Below, piece after piece: positions 24,373 through 33,841 of a DNA stretch of 64,000 bases (its first letter is position 1; the number at the start of each line of letters is the position of its first letter). The stretch is taken from positions 186,001 to 250,000 of the forward strand of contig JANOBD010000175.1 of the NCBI GenBank assembly GCA_031411495.1. The letters are read 5' to 3'. The stretch is from JANOBD01 sp031411495. GTDB lineage: Bacteria; Planctomycetota; Phycisphaerae; Tepidisphaerales; Tepidisphaeraceae. Below the pieces are notes generated by a model, which had not been told where the DNA came from, did not search any database, and was given only the letters and a program-made list of their open reading frames with translations. The translations under genes were made by a program, and so were the position numbers.

Positions 24373-25665
24373 TCATGCGGGATCGGCGAGAGTTCTGCTT
24401 ATCGGTTGGGTTGAAGGCGCTGTGGTTGGCTGCGTCGCCGGCGCGGTCGTTGGCGAAGGTGCAGGTTGAGTAGCGGCGCCGCCCGTGTCGATGCCGATTT
24501 CGAGGCTCGGCGGCGGGAGCGTCGTCTCGCTCGGTTTGACGACGATGCCCGGCCGGGCGCGCTGCAGACCGTTCACCACCACGCGGGTTTCCGGCGCCAG
24601 GCCGCCGTAAATCTTGCGCATGCGGCCCACGACGCCCCCCACGTCTACGCCGATGCGTTCCACCTTGTTCTCTTTGTTCACGGCCAGCACGTATCGTCCG
24701 CTCTGATCGTTACTGACGCATGCGTCGGGAACGAGCGTGACGGTTTCGGTCCCGACGATCGATTTGATGCGGGCGAATGCACCGGGAATCATGTGCCCGT
24801 CGGCATTGTCGAACATCGCTTCGACGTGCGATGTTCCGGTGCGGGCATTGATGCCGACGTCGCCGGCGTCGTACTTGCCGACGAATGGATAGCGATCGCC
24901 ATCGTTCTTGAAACCGACATAGACCAGCAGCGGCGGGCGATCGCCTTCGCCGGGACGCGTGAAGTTGAACTGCCGGCGGACTGCGAGCAACGTCGATTCA
25001 TCGACATCGAAGCCGACATAGATCTTCGAGTCGTTGGTGATGCGGCACAGCGGCGGACCGCCGGCGTCGCCCACCAGTTGACCGACATCCGCGACATTTC
25101 CCATCACGTTGCCGCTCGACACGGTGATGTCGATTCGTCCGTCAAATGGCGCGCGGACCGTCGTATATTCCAGATCGAGCTTCGCTGAATCAAGCCTTCG
25201 CTGCGCCAGATCGTAATTTGCCTTGGCCGCATCGCGCTCGGCGACGGCCTGATCGAGCTCGAGCTTGCTCACCGCGTTCCCGGCGGCCGACTGCTGCTTG
25301 CGATCGAGCGTGATCTGCGCCAGGCGGAACTTCGCTTCGTTGTTGGAGACATCCGCCTCGGCCTGACCGACGGTGGCTTCGAACGGGCGCGGATCAATGC
25401 GGAAGAGCGGATCACCCGCCTTCACGCGTTCACCGCCGCGGATATATTTCTGATCGATGAAGCCGCGGACGCGAGCGCGCACATCCACGCTTTCGATGCC
25501 GCGCGTGTTGCCCGTGAACTCCAGCGTCTGTGGAAGTTCCTGCACGATCGGCTTGGCGACCGTGACCTCGGGCGGGGGCGGCGGCGTAAAGGCCGCCTCC
25601 CTCGGTTTGCACCCTGCCAGAAGGCTCAACGCCATCCCCAATACCAAAAGTCGGACCCACTGCAT
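24373..25665 (-). CDS. RND efflux periplasmic adaptor lipoprotein (membrane fusion protein)
   Basis: 430 residues from ATG 25665, preceded by AGGAG; an ORF extension to 25710 is not needed. Lipobox LLAGC with Cys19 predicts membrane anchoring as in AcrA. Order: lipoyl-like half (VRARVRGFIDQKYIRGGERV), alpha-hairpin (DVSNNEAKFRLAQITLDRK, LDQAVAERDAAKANYDLAQR), second lipoyl half (YTTVRAPFDGRID), beta-barrel and membrane-proximal domain (VTLVPDACVSNDQSGRYV). It bridges the RND pump to an outer-membrane channel. The tail is a Thr/Pro/Ala/Gln-rich low-complexity stretch. First gene of the pump pair, upstream of the RND gene. Confidence 0.93.
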   Translation of the reverse strand: MQWVRLLVLGMALSLLAGCKPREAAFTPPPPPEVTVAKPIVQELPQTLEFTGNTRGIESVDVRARVRGFIDQKYIRGGERVKAGDPLFRIDPRPFEATVGQAEADVSNNEAKFRLAQITLDRKQQSAAGNAVSKLELDQAVAERDAAKANYDLAQRRLDSAKLDLEYTTVRAPFDGRIDITVSSGNVMGNVADVGQLVGDAGGPPLCRITNDSKIYVGFDVDESTLLAVRRQFNFTRPGEGDRPPLLVYVGFKNDGDRYPFVGKYDAGDVGINARTGTSHVEAMFDNADGHMIPGAFARIKSIVGTETVTLVPDACVSNDQSGRYVLAVNKENKVERIGVDVGGVVGRMRKIYGGLAPETRVVVNGLQRARPGIVVKPSETTLPPPSLEIGIDTGGAATQPAPSPTTAPATQPTTAPSTQPISRTLADPA

Positions 25666-25754
25666 AATGCTCCTGAAGGTCCGTGAGCGTAGGCGGCAAG
25701 CGGCAGGCAATCAAACTTCGTATCGATACCGGTCTAAATGTCAGATTTATGGCA

Positions 25755-27110
25755 TCAGACCTCGGCGATTCGCGGCAGGATGCAAAGCGTGTCCGCACCA
25801 CAGGTTGTCATCAGACGACGCTCGGCGCGGCCCGACATGCTTTTCAATTGCTCGAGTGCGACGTCGGCCTCCGTACTCTCGTCACATAAAACGGCTAGGG
25901 ACCGCCCATCCGCGCAGAGCCGCGCGCCGTACAGTCCGGCTGATTCGTTTTTACGCACACGCGCGATGAGTTCATCGGCTTCGGAATTGCCGAATCGAAC
26001 GTTTTCGCGGGCGCTGGTGTGGCTCGCGTATAACAGATGGCCAGCCTTATCGAGTGCGAGCCTGCGGCGCGAGGGTTCCGTCTCAAGAGACGCAGCCGCA
26101 AGATGACGCACGAACTCCGCAGCGCGGTGTGATTCGATTACGAGATGATCGGCCACGAGCTGCGGGGCGTAATCGGTTTCCGCGTCCAGATCCTTCGCAA
26201 TTCCACTCGGCACATCGCGGCCGAACATCGACTCCGGCAATGCACTGCGGAAAAAACGCTTGTAGTCCGCCAGCGCGAGGTTGCCGATGTGGCCTTCCAT
26301 CGGATCAGACACCAGTTCACGACCCGCCTGTCGGCCGAACTCCATCATTCGCTCATGGATGAGACGATGTGCAGTCGCGGCGGCGACGGCCATTCTCTGA
26401 AGGACCGAAGCCGGATCGAACGGTTCCACAGCAACCCCGACGACGCGTACGCCCGCAGGCAGCCTGACGCCGACCACCGAGTCGGGCCGCTGCTTGCGGC
26501 CCGTACAGATCGCGCAACCCGTCTGTCGAAGGATCGCCGCGATCTGCACTGGCGATGCGTCGATGCTTCCGGCGAACGTTGCCGCCCGGGCACTTGCGCT
26601 CTGAACCAGGTCGGCGCCCAACGCGTCGCGTGCCAGCGCTCTTGTAGCCGCGCAGGAGTTCGCGAGCGTGTTCTCCTGCGACGCGTCGTCTCGCAGGATC
26701 GCCATGTTGAACCCGTGGGTGCCGGAGCATCCGCCAACATCGCGCAGACCCAGGATCCCGCCGACGACTGGCGCCGCCCAGCCGCGGCCGGGCTCTTCCA
26801 GGTTCCTCTTGAGGTCGGCAGCATCCGCCCGCATGAGGGCATCTGCGGAGATCTGTAATGTGAACGGCCGCTTCTGGTCGTACTCGTCGAAATCGAAGAT
26901 CACGATCTGATCATCCGTCCGCGGCTGTACGATCACCTGCACGCCGGAGTCGATCGACATCGCGCCATGAACGCCGCCAGCGCCGCACAACAGGCCGCCG
27001 ATGACATCGATGCAGGATGGCGCAAAGGCAACTCTGGCCGGGGCGGCGAGATCGAAGAGTGCGGCGAGTTCTTCAGCGACTCTTGTCTGGAGTGTCGAGC
27101 GGCGTGTCAT
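25755..27110 (-). CDS. Galactokinase-like GHMP superfamily protein with degenerate ATP motif
   Basis: 451 residues aligning by eye with galactokinase throughout, but with lost signatures. Motif 1 (GRxNLIGEHTDY) reads APSCIDVIGGLLCGAGG. The phosphate-binding motif 2 (PLGSGLSSSA) reads ASQENTLANSCAA between GFNMAILRDD and TRALARDALG. The region of the catalytic GxMDQ reads AGSIDASPVQIAAIL, possibly keeping the Asp. The C-terminal Gly-rich motif reads GLYGARLCADGRSLAVL. It is likely a pseudokinase, or a kinase/sugar sensor of altered chemistry. It overlaps the upstream lipoprotein gene by 38 bp and lies 89 bp before the adaptor gene. Confidence 0.65.
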   Translation of the reverse strand: MTRRSTLQTRVAEELAALFDLAAPARVAFAPSCIDVIGGLLCGAGGVHGAMSIDSGVQVIVQPRTDDQIVIFDFDEYDQKRPFTLQISADALMRADAADLKRNLEEPGRGWAAPVVGGILGLRDVGGCSGTHGFNMAILRDDASQENTLANSCAATRALARDALGADLVQSASARAATFAGSIDASPVQIAAILRQTGCAICTGRKQRPDSVVGVRLPAGVRVVGVAVEPFDPASVLQRMAVAAATAHRLIHERMMEFGRQAGRELVSDPMEGHIGNLALADYKRFFRSALPESMFGRDVPSGIAKDLDAETDYAPQLVADHLVIESHRAAEFVRHLAAASLETEPSRRRLALDKAGHLLYASHTSARENVRFGNSEADELIARVRKNESAGLYGARLCADGRSLAVLCDESTEADVALEQLKSMSGRAERRLMTTCGADTLCILPRIAEV

Positions 27111-27609
27111 TCACCGGTTCACTTTCGGTTGGCTTGCCCGAGCCGATCACGACGCGATCGAACAGACGCGAGCCGTTGGTCGGCGTGAAGCTCACCGTCA
27201 GCACGTACCTCCCCGTCGTGGCGACCTTGTCGGCGGCGAGGCGGAAGGTGTAACAGCGGCTGGTCTTGCTCCAGCGCTCGCGCTGCTGATCGACGGTTGC
27301 GATGTCGGCCTGCCATGGATTGGAGATCCGCTTGCCGCGCGGGTCGGGCTGGTTGGTACGGTACTCGAACAGTTCGAAGACGAGCGAGCCGGCGCCTTTG
27401 CACGTGTCGTCGAACTGGTCGCGCAGTTCGACGAGCGCTTCGACGCCTTCGGGCCGCTCGTCGCCGCTCCACGAGGCGATTTTCGTAAAGACGGGGTGAA
27501 GCTTCACGGCGCGCGGCGCGAACATCGCGTCTCTTGCCACGGGGGCGGACGGTCCATCGGCAGCACAACCGACGGCAAGCAGTGCGAGTGAAAGCAAGGC
27601 GAGTCGCAT
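27073..27609 (-). CDS. Putative lipoprotein of unknown function
   Basis: 178 residues with a clear type II signal peptide: MRLALLSLALLAVGC, Cys15. The mature part (FAPRAVKLHPVFTKIASW, LVELRDQFDDTCKGAGSLVF, TGRYVLTVSFTPTNGSRLFD) looks like a small beta-sandwich, as in proteins that carry an immunoglobulin-like or C2-like fold. I do not recognise the family. It would be anchored to a membrane facing the periplasm. Its 3' end overlaps the galactokinase-like start by 38 bp, implying co-transcription. Confidence 0.7.
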   Translation of the reverse strand: MRLALLSLALLAVGCAADGPSAPVARDAMFAPRAVKLHPVFTKIASWSGDERPEGVEALVELRDQFDDTCKGAGSLVFELFEYRTNQPDPRGKRISNPWQADIATVDQQRERWSKTSRCYTFRLAADKVATTGRYVLTVSFTPTNGSRLFDRVVIGSGKPTESEPVNDTPLDTPDKSR

Positions 27610-27697
27610 GCGATGAAGCTAGAAGCGGCAGCACGGGGTGTCAAACCCTGCCTCCTACTACGGGTCTCGATCGAGCGGGAACACCACGAGATCCAAG

Positions 27698-28354
27698 CTA
27701 TACCACAGTCGCCGTAGGCAGCGCCGTGGCTTCGACCCATTGCTGCGCCAGGCTCGTGATACCTGCAAAGTTCCCAGAGGTCAGCAGGTCACGCGGCATG
27801 AGCGCGGAGCCGACGCCGAGCGCGGTCGCGCCGGCGTCGAACCAGTCACGCGCGTTCTGCAGCGTGACGCCGCCGGTCGGGCAGAGCTTGATTTCTGGCA
27901 ACGGCGCGAGCACTTCGCGGACAAAACTCGGCCCGAGGTTGGTTGCGGGGAAAAGCTTCACCATCGTCGCGCCGGCTTTCCAGGCGGTATAGATTTCGGT
28001 CGGCGTGTATGCGCCGGGCAGGATAGGGGCCGAGCGCGAGTGAACCAGCTCGATCGTCTTGGCATCGACGATCGGCGTGACGATGAATTGGGCGCCCGAC
28101 GAAAGCGCCTGCCGGGCTGTATCCGCGTCGACGACCGTCCCGATGCCGATGATGCACCCCGCCGGCAAATCGGCGCGCACGCGTTCGACGGCGTGCAGCG
28201 CGCCCGGCGAATTGAGCGTGATTTCCACACACTTTACGCCGCCGGCGTAAAGCGAGCGGCAGGCTTCGACGAGATCGACCGGCGTGGCGCTGCGGACGAT
28301 ACCGATCAGTCGCGTGCGAAACAGAATCGAGGCGATATCCAGATCCAGTCGCAT
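27698..28354 (-). CDS. eda: KDPG/KHG aldolase (2-keto-3-deoxy-6-phosphogluconate aldolase)
   Basis: 218 residues, the normal size for class I KDPG/KHG aldolases. Motifs: RLIGIVRS at the N-terminus with the Arg that binds phosphate, VEITLNSP with the proton-relay Glu, IGIGTVVDAD, FIVTPIVD, MVKLFPATNLGP with the Schiff-base Lys, and CPTGGVTLQNA. It cleaves KDPG to pyruvate and glyceraldehyde-3-phosphate (Entner-Doudoroff), or the dehydro-galactonate analogue. No 6-phosphogluconate dehydratase or KDG kinase is near, but the galactokinase-like gene downstream hints at a sugar-acid context. It is the first gene of the minus-strand run ending in the RND pump. Confidence 0.92.
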   Translation of the reverse strand: MRLDLDIASILFRTRLIGIVRSATPVDLVEACRSLYAGGVKCVEITLNSPGALHAVERVRADLPAGCIIGIGTVVDADTARQALSSGAQFIVTPIVDAKTIELVHSRSAPILPGAYTPTEIYTAWKAGATMVKLFPATNLGPSFVREVLAPLPEIKLCPTGGVTLQNARDWFDAGATALGVGSALMPRDLLTSGNFAGITSLAQQWVEATALPTATVV

Positions 28355-28552
28355 CCCACCATTGGAACAACGCCGTCCGCGGCGTCAACCCGGTTTTGAA
28401 GAGAACACCCCTCTGTTTTCCTTGCGACTGCGGAAAGGCGGCGGGTGAGTCGGATATCAAAGAACTGGGCAAAAGTCGGGAGTCGCGGCACCTCGGGTTG
28501 CCCTGGTCCCTGTGAACCGGCCGCCCTCTGTGGTTAAATCCGCCCGGATTCC

Positions 28553-29773
28553 ATGCCGCAGCCCCCACCCCCGATCGCGTACGACGTGCCAACAACGCCC
28601 AAATCGGCCGAGCGGATCGTCGCGATCGATGTGCTCCGCGGGGTCGCGATGCTCGGCATCCCGGTAATGAACATCCAGTCGTTCGCGATGCCCGTATCCG
28701 CGTACAGCTACCCGTGGAGCTGGGGCGACATGTCCGGCATCAACGGCGCGGTGTTTTATCTCAGTTACGTGATCGCATCCGGAAAGTTCATCTCGATCTT
28801 CGCCATGCTCTTCGGCGCGGGCATTCTGCTCCAACAGGAACGCATCGGAAACGATTCCCTCTCGGCCCAGATTCACTTCCGCCGCATGTTCGTCCTGCTC
28901 GCGTTCGGCATGGCCCATGCGTATCTGCTCTGGTATGGCGACATCCTTTTCAGCTATGCCGTCATCGGCATGGTCGTCTTCGCCTTTCGATCCCGACCCA
29001 TCCGCGAACTGGCGGCAGTGGCGTTCACGTTTTTTGTCGCGGGCCTGGCCATGAACCTTTTGATCGGCGCGGGCGAATACGCTTTCGGATCGGGAACCGA
29101 CAACGAACTGAATCCCAACCGAATCAATCAACTGGCCGAAGTTGCGGCGTATCGAGGGTCGTGGCGCGCCCAATTCAATCAACGCTTCCCGGTGGCGATC
29201 ATCTCCCAGACCAACATCTTCTTCACCTATTGCCTGCCTTTCGTTTCCGCACTGATGCTCGGGGGCATGGCGTTGATGAAGTCTGGATTCTTCAACGGCA
29301 CGTGGCCTCGAAAGCGCTATTTCATCCTCGCGATCGCCGGAACACTTCTGGGCTGGAGCCTGGCCGCACTGAACCTATGGATCGATTGGCTCACGGGCCG
29401 TCAACCCACGCTGAGTGTGGAGTTGCTGGCGCACCTCAACACCGTCGCGATGGTGCCGACCGCACTTGGATATAGCTCCGCGGTCATCCTGCTGGTGCAT
29501 TCGCGCCTGGCTGCTTATCTCGGGCCGCTGGCAGCGGTCGGCCGCACCGCGTTGAGCTGCTACCTGCTCGAGACCATCCTCAGCACATTTCTCTTCTACG
29601 GCTTTGGACTCGGCTGGTTCGGGAGCGTCGATCGGCTCGGGCAGATCGGCATCGTGCCGATTCTCTGGATCGTGATCCTCCTCTTCGCGAGCCTCTGGAG
29701 GCGCTTCTTCCGCTTCGGCCCGGCCGAGTGGGTCTGGCGCGCGATGACGTATGGCACGGCGTCGATCAAGTAA
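28553..29773 (+). CDS. DUF418-family polytopic membrane protein
   Basis: 406 residues, about ten hydrophobic segments. IVAIDVLRGVAMLGIPVMNI near residue 24 and SIFAMLFGAGILL, FVLLAFGMAHAYLLWYGDIL are the signature of DUF418 proteins (YeiB/YxaH), which resemble acyltransferase-3 membrane proteins. The C-terminal DUF418 domain follows (AAVGRTALSCYLLETILSTF, FRFGPAEWVWRAMTYG). Function is unknown; acyl transfer or transport of small molecules is suspected. Related in type to the acyltransferase at 51696. Convergent with the HEAT-like gene. Confidence 0.85.
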   Translation: MPQPPPPIAYDVPTTPKSAERIVAIDVLRGVAMLGIPVMNIQSFAMPVSAYSYPWSWGDMSGINGAVFYLSYVIASGKFISIFAMLFGAGILLQQERIGNDSLSAQIHFRRMFVLLAFGMAHAYLLWYGDILFSYAVIGMVVFAFRSRPIRELAAVAFTFFVAGLAMNLLIGAGEYAFGSGTDNELNPNRINQLAEVAAYRGSWRAQFNQRFPVAIISQTNIFFTYCLPFVSALMLGGMALMKSGFFNGTWPRKRYFILAIAGTLLGWSLAALNLWIDWLTGRQPTLSVELLAHLNTVAMVPTALGYSSAVILLVHSRLAAYLGPLAAVGRTALSCYLLETILSTFLFYGFGLGWFGSVDRLGQIGIVPILWIVILLFASLWRRFFRFGPAEWVWRAMTYGTASIK

Positions 29774-29790
29774 TCGGCGCGGGTTCGGGG

Positions 29791-30426
29791 TCATTTGGCA
29801 GGCGGCGCTTTCGAGGGTTTGAGCATTTCCGCATCGATCGAGGGGTGGCCGCTTTCGACCCACCACTTGTTCCACGCCTGCTTGTCGTCCTTGAAGTCGT
29901 CACGGGCCATTCGCGACAAAGCGGCCCGCGCCCAGAGCCGGCAATTCTGATTGCCGTGATCGACCAGGCTCACTAGCAGCGGCACGGCCAGATCCGACTC
30001 CTGCCGCGCCAGCGCCGAGATCGCGATCCACTTGGGCCGGCAATCGTAATCTTCATCGTCCTTGTGATAGCCGGCGACTTTCATCAGGCCCGGAACCAGC
30101 TTCGCATCCTGGATCGCGCTGGCTTCGGCGAGCGCATTGCAGAGGTGCCGGCCATATTCAGCCTCGTCAAACAGCTTCGCCAGATAGTCGACTTTCGCAC
30201 TGCGCTCTTCGGGCTTGAGCGAGGCGAAGGCATTTTCGTTGAGCCACATCGCGCTCGGACCGAACGATCGCGCGGTATGCAGGACAAACTCCTGCACCTC
30301 CGGATGCGCCTTGCCATATGCCGTCGAAACTTCGGTTCTTGCCGCATCCAGATCGAGCGGCGCCGGCCCCGCCGCCAGCAGGAGCGTCGTAACCAGGCCA
30401 AATGCCGCCAGCGTTCGCACGTGCAT
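29791..30426 (-). CDS. Secreted HEAT-repeat-like protein
   Basis: 211 residues with a signal peptide (MHVRTLAAFGLVTTLLLAAG). The mature protein is helical; WIAISALARQESDLAVPLLV followed by DHGNQNCRLWARAALSRMA reads as a pair of HEAT-like repeats, and WNKWWVESGHPSID is a C-terminal motif seen in planctomycete HEAT proteins. Likely periplasmic protein-protein interaction; no enzyme motif. Starts are unambiguous: ATG 30426 with a GAAAGG upstream. It stands alone between two unrelated genes. Confidence 0.75.
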   Translation of the reverse strand: MHVRTLAAFGLVTTLLLAAGPAPLDLDAARTEVSTAYGKAHPEVQEFVLHTARSFGPSAMWLNENAFASLKPEERSAKVDYLAKLFDEAEYGRHLCNALAEASAIQDAKLVPGLMKVAGYHKDDEDYDCRPKWIAISALARQESDLAVPLLVSLVDHGNQNCRLWARAALSRMARDDFKDDKQAWNKWWVESGHPSIDAEMLKPSKAPPAK

Positions 30427-30493
30427 CGTTCGCCTTTCGTTTGAACCGTGAAGTTTATCAGCAGAGCCGGGCGAGGCGATGCCGCAAATCGCC

Positions 30494-33400
30494 TCACCCG
30501 ATGGTGATTTCCAGCCGGTTCACGCCTTCGAACAGCCTCGGCCGCAGAACGTCCATCGCCACTGCCACGCCGCCGGCACGATACGGGTTCGCCTCGCGGG
30601 TAAACGCGATCTCTTTGCCGTTGAGCAGAAGTTGGTTCACGCCGCACCCTTCTGAACCGATCGCATAGGTGATCTCGAACGGCCGGCCGAGCAGTTCCAG
30701 TTCCACGGACAGGCCATTGAGCGGGCTGGGGATCACCGGGTCGATGACGAGTTGCTCCCGCTCACGCTTCACGCCGAGCAAGCAGCGAAGGATCATCGCC
30801 ATGCTGATGCCCGCACCGCTGGAATAGACCCGCCACCCGCCTTCGTAGGCGATCTCGCCGTTCATGGCCCGGGCATATTCCGTGAACGCCTGATAGCGGT
30901 CCAGGAAGTTCGCATCCGAGCTGCTGTAGTAGCAGTTCGATTGTCGCAGCGCCGCCGTCGGAACGCGCGACCGGATACCGATCGGGATCGCGCGGCAGAG
31001 TTGATCGAAAAACGTCTCGGCGTCCCCCCAGCGGGCCAACGCCTCGATGTAGCGCAGGTGCGCGTGCGTGTACATCAGCCCGATTTCACGGCCGAAGAAT
31101 GTCGCCGTCTCGGCGCGCTGGAAGAACTTCATCTGTCCGCCGCGGTAGGGCATCGGCTTGTCGAACAGCCGCACGCCATCCGGCGCGAGCAGGTGCTCGT
31201 CGATCAGATCCAGGTGATGCTCCACCTGCTCCGGCGTGAGCATGTCGTTCGCGATCGCGTGGATCATCGGCAGCGCGCTGCACTTCACGCCGCTCTGTCT
31301 GTCGCGCGGGTGAAGCAGGTAGTCGACTTTTCCATCGTCGTGGAAATACGCGTAGCCGGTGATGACCTCATCGACGACGAGCAAGCGCTGAAAATCATCG
31401 AGCACGTGACGCGCCTCTTCGCGCAGAGCGGTCGCACGCTCGGAAAGGCCGAGCCGCATGAACGCGCTCGCCAGGGTGAGCAGAGTTTGATAGTGGAGCG
31501 TGACGGTCCAGGAACTGCAGAGCCGCTCGCGCATCGAGGGGTCGGCCGGCTGGAGCGAGTCGTTCCAGTCGCCGTGGCCGTAGGCGGCGAGATGGGTAGT
31601 GGGAATGACGCGTGCCTCGATCAGCGTCAGCGCGCGGTCGACATGCGCGAGCAAGCTCGCGGCTTCACCATTGAAGAACGGAATCGATTCGTTCAGAAAC
31701 GCCTCGTCCCCCGAAGCGAGCAGGTATTGGGCCAGCGCCAGGATGGGCCAGAAGACGATATCGCCGTGCGAGTCGCCGGGGCGGATGTTCCGTTCGCGCT
31801 CGAAGAACATGAACCATTGCGGCCAGTCGCCGTCGGGATTCTGTTGCCTGAAGACGCGAATCAGCAGGTCGCGCACCGGCTCGGTGTTGCCAATCGAGAG
31901 TAGCATTTCCACGGGACCCTGCGTCACATCGCGGCTGCCCCACCCGCCGCCGGAGAATTGTTCGAGCCCGCGCGGCGCGAGGTAGTGAATCAGCGCGTTG
32001 TGCGCGAACCAGGGCATCATCTCACCGAGATGGCGCGCATCGGCCGCAAGTGGGCTGTTGGCAGGCGGAAAGATCTTCAGGTTGCTCGTGACCGCATTCC
32101 AATAGCTGTCCTGATGAATGACCGAACTTGGATCGGCTCGCGAAGCGACGAGATGTCCGACGATCCGGATCGCCGCTGAAGTCGATGATTGCGTGATCAG
32201 GCACAGGTACGGCTGTCGACGTGATCGGAAGTCGTTGAAGAGCAGCTCGTCGCCGCCGACTTTTTCGAAGACGGTTTCCTTCATCGTCTCCAGTGCGAAT
32301 CCGCCGTCCGGAAAGCGGTTTCCGAGATCGGTGTTGGGGATTGTGCGGATGAAGACGCCGGCATCGGTCCGGCTGTATTGAACCGGCTCGGCGATCGCGC
32401 CGTCGTCGCCGTTGGAGGCGACGTGGTTGGAAATGAGGAACCGCGTCGCCGGCCCCGACTTCACGTCAATTCGCAGGCAGAGCGCGGCCTCGCGCGCGAT
32501 GGAGCGGACTTCGATCCAGCCGCCGGCGTGCTTGTAGATCCATCGACACTCGCCCGGAGCGATCTCGAATGCCGAGGGCATGTCGAGCAGCTTCCAGCCG
32601 CCGTCCATCTCCACGAACACGCGCTGGCCGTGCGAACTGAAGAGGCCCAGGTACGACCGCGTCGTGGAGATCAGCCGATTGATGCCGACGTGGCCCTGCG
32701 TGACCAGCGAGTTAAAGACGCCGTTCATCCAGACGGTGGAGGTGAGCGACGATTCATCCGGCGTGAGCTTTCCGCCGGTTCGCAGCATGTGGCCGTGAGG
32801 CCGGAGCACGGCGAGATCTTTGGCTTTCATCACGACATGGCTGCGCCAGCCGGCAAACAGCGAGAGGATCTTTCCGCTCGCGTCGCGTTCGATCTCACGG
32901 GACTCGCCAAACGTCCTTTCGATCTCCGCCTCGGTGAGATCAGTCGTTTCGAGCGGCGGAGCGGACGTGAAGAGCGACGTCGCTGCGATCGTACCGGGAG
33001 AACCGGCGAGCCGCGTGTCGCCGGGCATCACCTCGGGTTGGGAGAGGATTTGGTCGACGAATGCGAGGTCGGCTTTCGTTGTCGCTTCTGCGTGGTGCGG
33101 AACGAACCCGCCGAAGAATCCCCGCGCGGCCTTTTCTCCCGGCGCGAGGCGGAGCGGCTCATCCTGGATCGCCGTCATCGAATGCTCGTGCTGGTGTCGG
33201 ACGCCGGGCAGCCCGTCGCGGATGCCCGAGAGTATGCCGTGAACGCGCTGTGATCGCCCGAATATCTGCAGCCCATCCGTCGCGTAGCTCGCGCCACGGC
33301 CGAGAGAGCCGATCACGCACCAGGGATGTTTTCCGTTCACAGGCTGATTCTGACGCGATGCGACGACGACGCCGATCGTGCGATGATCCAGTGGCGTATG

Positions 33401-33841
33401 GTCGACGTACTGGCTCACGTAATACTCGTTGTTCCGCGCGCCCCAGTAGCTGGTGAGGCCGATGTCCAGAATGTAGAAGAGGTCGACCGTCGCCGCCTCC
33501 GCCCCGACGTTTCGCAGCGAGACATGCCAGTACCACGCCGGCATCGATTTGCCGAGCACCAGCGACGCGACATACGCGATGTCATGCCACTCGCCGGTGA
33601 GAGCGAACGTGCCTTCCGCGAAGCGAAGCGTCGAAGGACTGCGCGGGCCGACCAGCGGCACGACGACGCCGTTGACGCGCAGGTGGAGATTCGCGGGCCC
33701 GCCCTCGAGTTCATTGCCGGGAAACAGATTGATCAGCACGTCGCCGTGCTCGAGACGTTCGAGCGACCCGTTGGAATGGATCGATGCTGAAAGTCCGGCG
33801 GCACTGGCCAATCGTTCGGGAAAGGGATGGGACGCGGTCAT
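30494..33841 (-). CDS. GH94-type glycoside phosphorylase (cellobiose-phosphorylase-like)
   Basis: 1115 residues from ATG 33841 (GGAG eight bases upstream); the longer frame to 34021 lacks support. The N-terminal half is a glycosyltransferase-36/beta-sandwich domain (YWHVSLRNVGAEAATVDLFY). The (alpha/alpha)6 catalytic part has NPDGDWPQWFMFFERE (about 670) and YGHGDWNDSLQPADP (about 754), the latter matching GDWND with the GH94 general-acid Asp. Such enzymes phosphorolyse beta-glucosides such as cellobiose, chitobiose or laminaribiose to sugar-1-phosphate. No signal peptide, so cytoplasmic. Larger than plain cellobiose phosphorylase (about 820), nearer to cyclic-glucan-synthase-associated forms; specificity is unknown. 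Confidence 0.8.
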   Translation of the reverse strand: MTASHPFPERLASAAGLSASIHSNGSLERLEHGDVLINLFPGNELEGGPANLHLRVNGVVVPLVGPRSPSTLRFAEGTFALTGEWHDIAYVASLVLGKSMPAWYWHVSLRNVGAEAATVDLFYILDIGLTSYWGARNNEYYVSQYVDHTPLDHRTIGVVVASRQNQPVNGKHPWCVIGSLGRGASYATDGLQIFGRSQRVHGILSGIRDGLPGVRHQHEHSMTAIQDEPLRLAPGEKAARGFFGGFVPHHAEATTKADLAFVDQILSQPEVMPGDTRLAGSPGTIAATSLFTSAPPLETTDLTEAEIERTFGESREIERDASGKILSLFAGWRSHVVMKAKDLAVLRPHGHMLRTGGKLTPDESSLTSTVWMNGVFNSLVTQGHVGINRLISTTRSYLGLFSSHGQRVFVEMDGGWKLLDMPSAFEIAPGECRWIYKHAGGWIEVRSIAREAALCLRIDVKSGPATRFLISNHVASNGDDGAIAEPVQYSRTDAGVFIRTIPNTDLGNRFPDGGFALETMKETVFEKVGGDELLFNDFRSRRQPYLCLITQSSTSAAIRIVGHLVASRADPSSVIHQDSYWNAVTSNLKIFPPANSPLAADARHLGEMMPWFAHNALIHYLAPRGLEQFSGGGWGSRDVTQGPVEMLLSIGNTEPVRDLLIRVFRQQNPDGDWPQWFMFFERERNIRPGDSHGDIVFWPILALAQYLLASGDEAFLNESIPFFNGEAASLLAHVDRALTLIEARVIPTTHLAAYGHGDWNDSLQPADPSMRERLCSSWTVTLHYQTLLTLASAFMRLGLSERATALREEARHVLDDFQRLLVVDEVITGYAYFHDDGKVDYLLHPRDRQSGVKCSALPMIHAIANDMLTPEQVEHHLDLIDEHLLAPDGVRLFDKPMPYRGGQMKFFQRAETATFFGREIGLMYTHAHLRYIEALARWGDAETFFDQLCRAIPIGIRSRVPTAALRQSNCYYSSSDANFLDRYQAFTEYARAMNGEIAYEGGWRVYSSGAGISMAMILRCLLGVKREREQLVIDPVIPSPLNGLSVELELLGRPFEITYAIGSEGCGVNQLLLNGKEIAFTREANPYRAGGVAVAMDVLRPRLFEGVNRLEITIG

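Noticed and set aside
30752..31903. 383-codon plus-strand frame
   Set aside because: Antisense to the catalytic part of the GH94-type gene.
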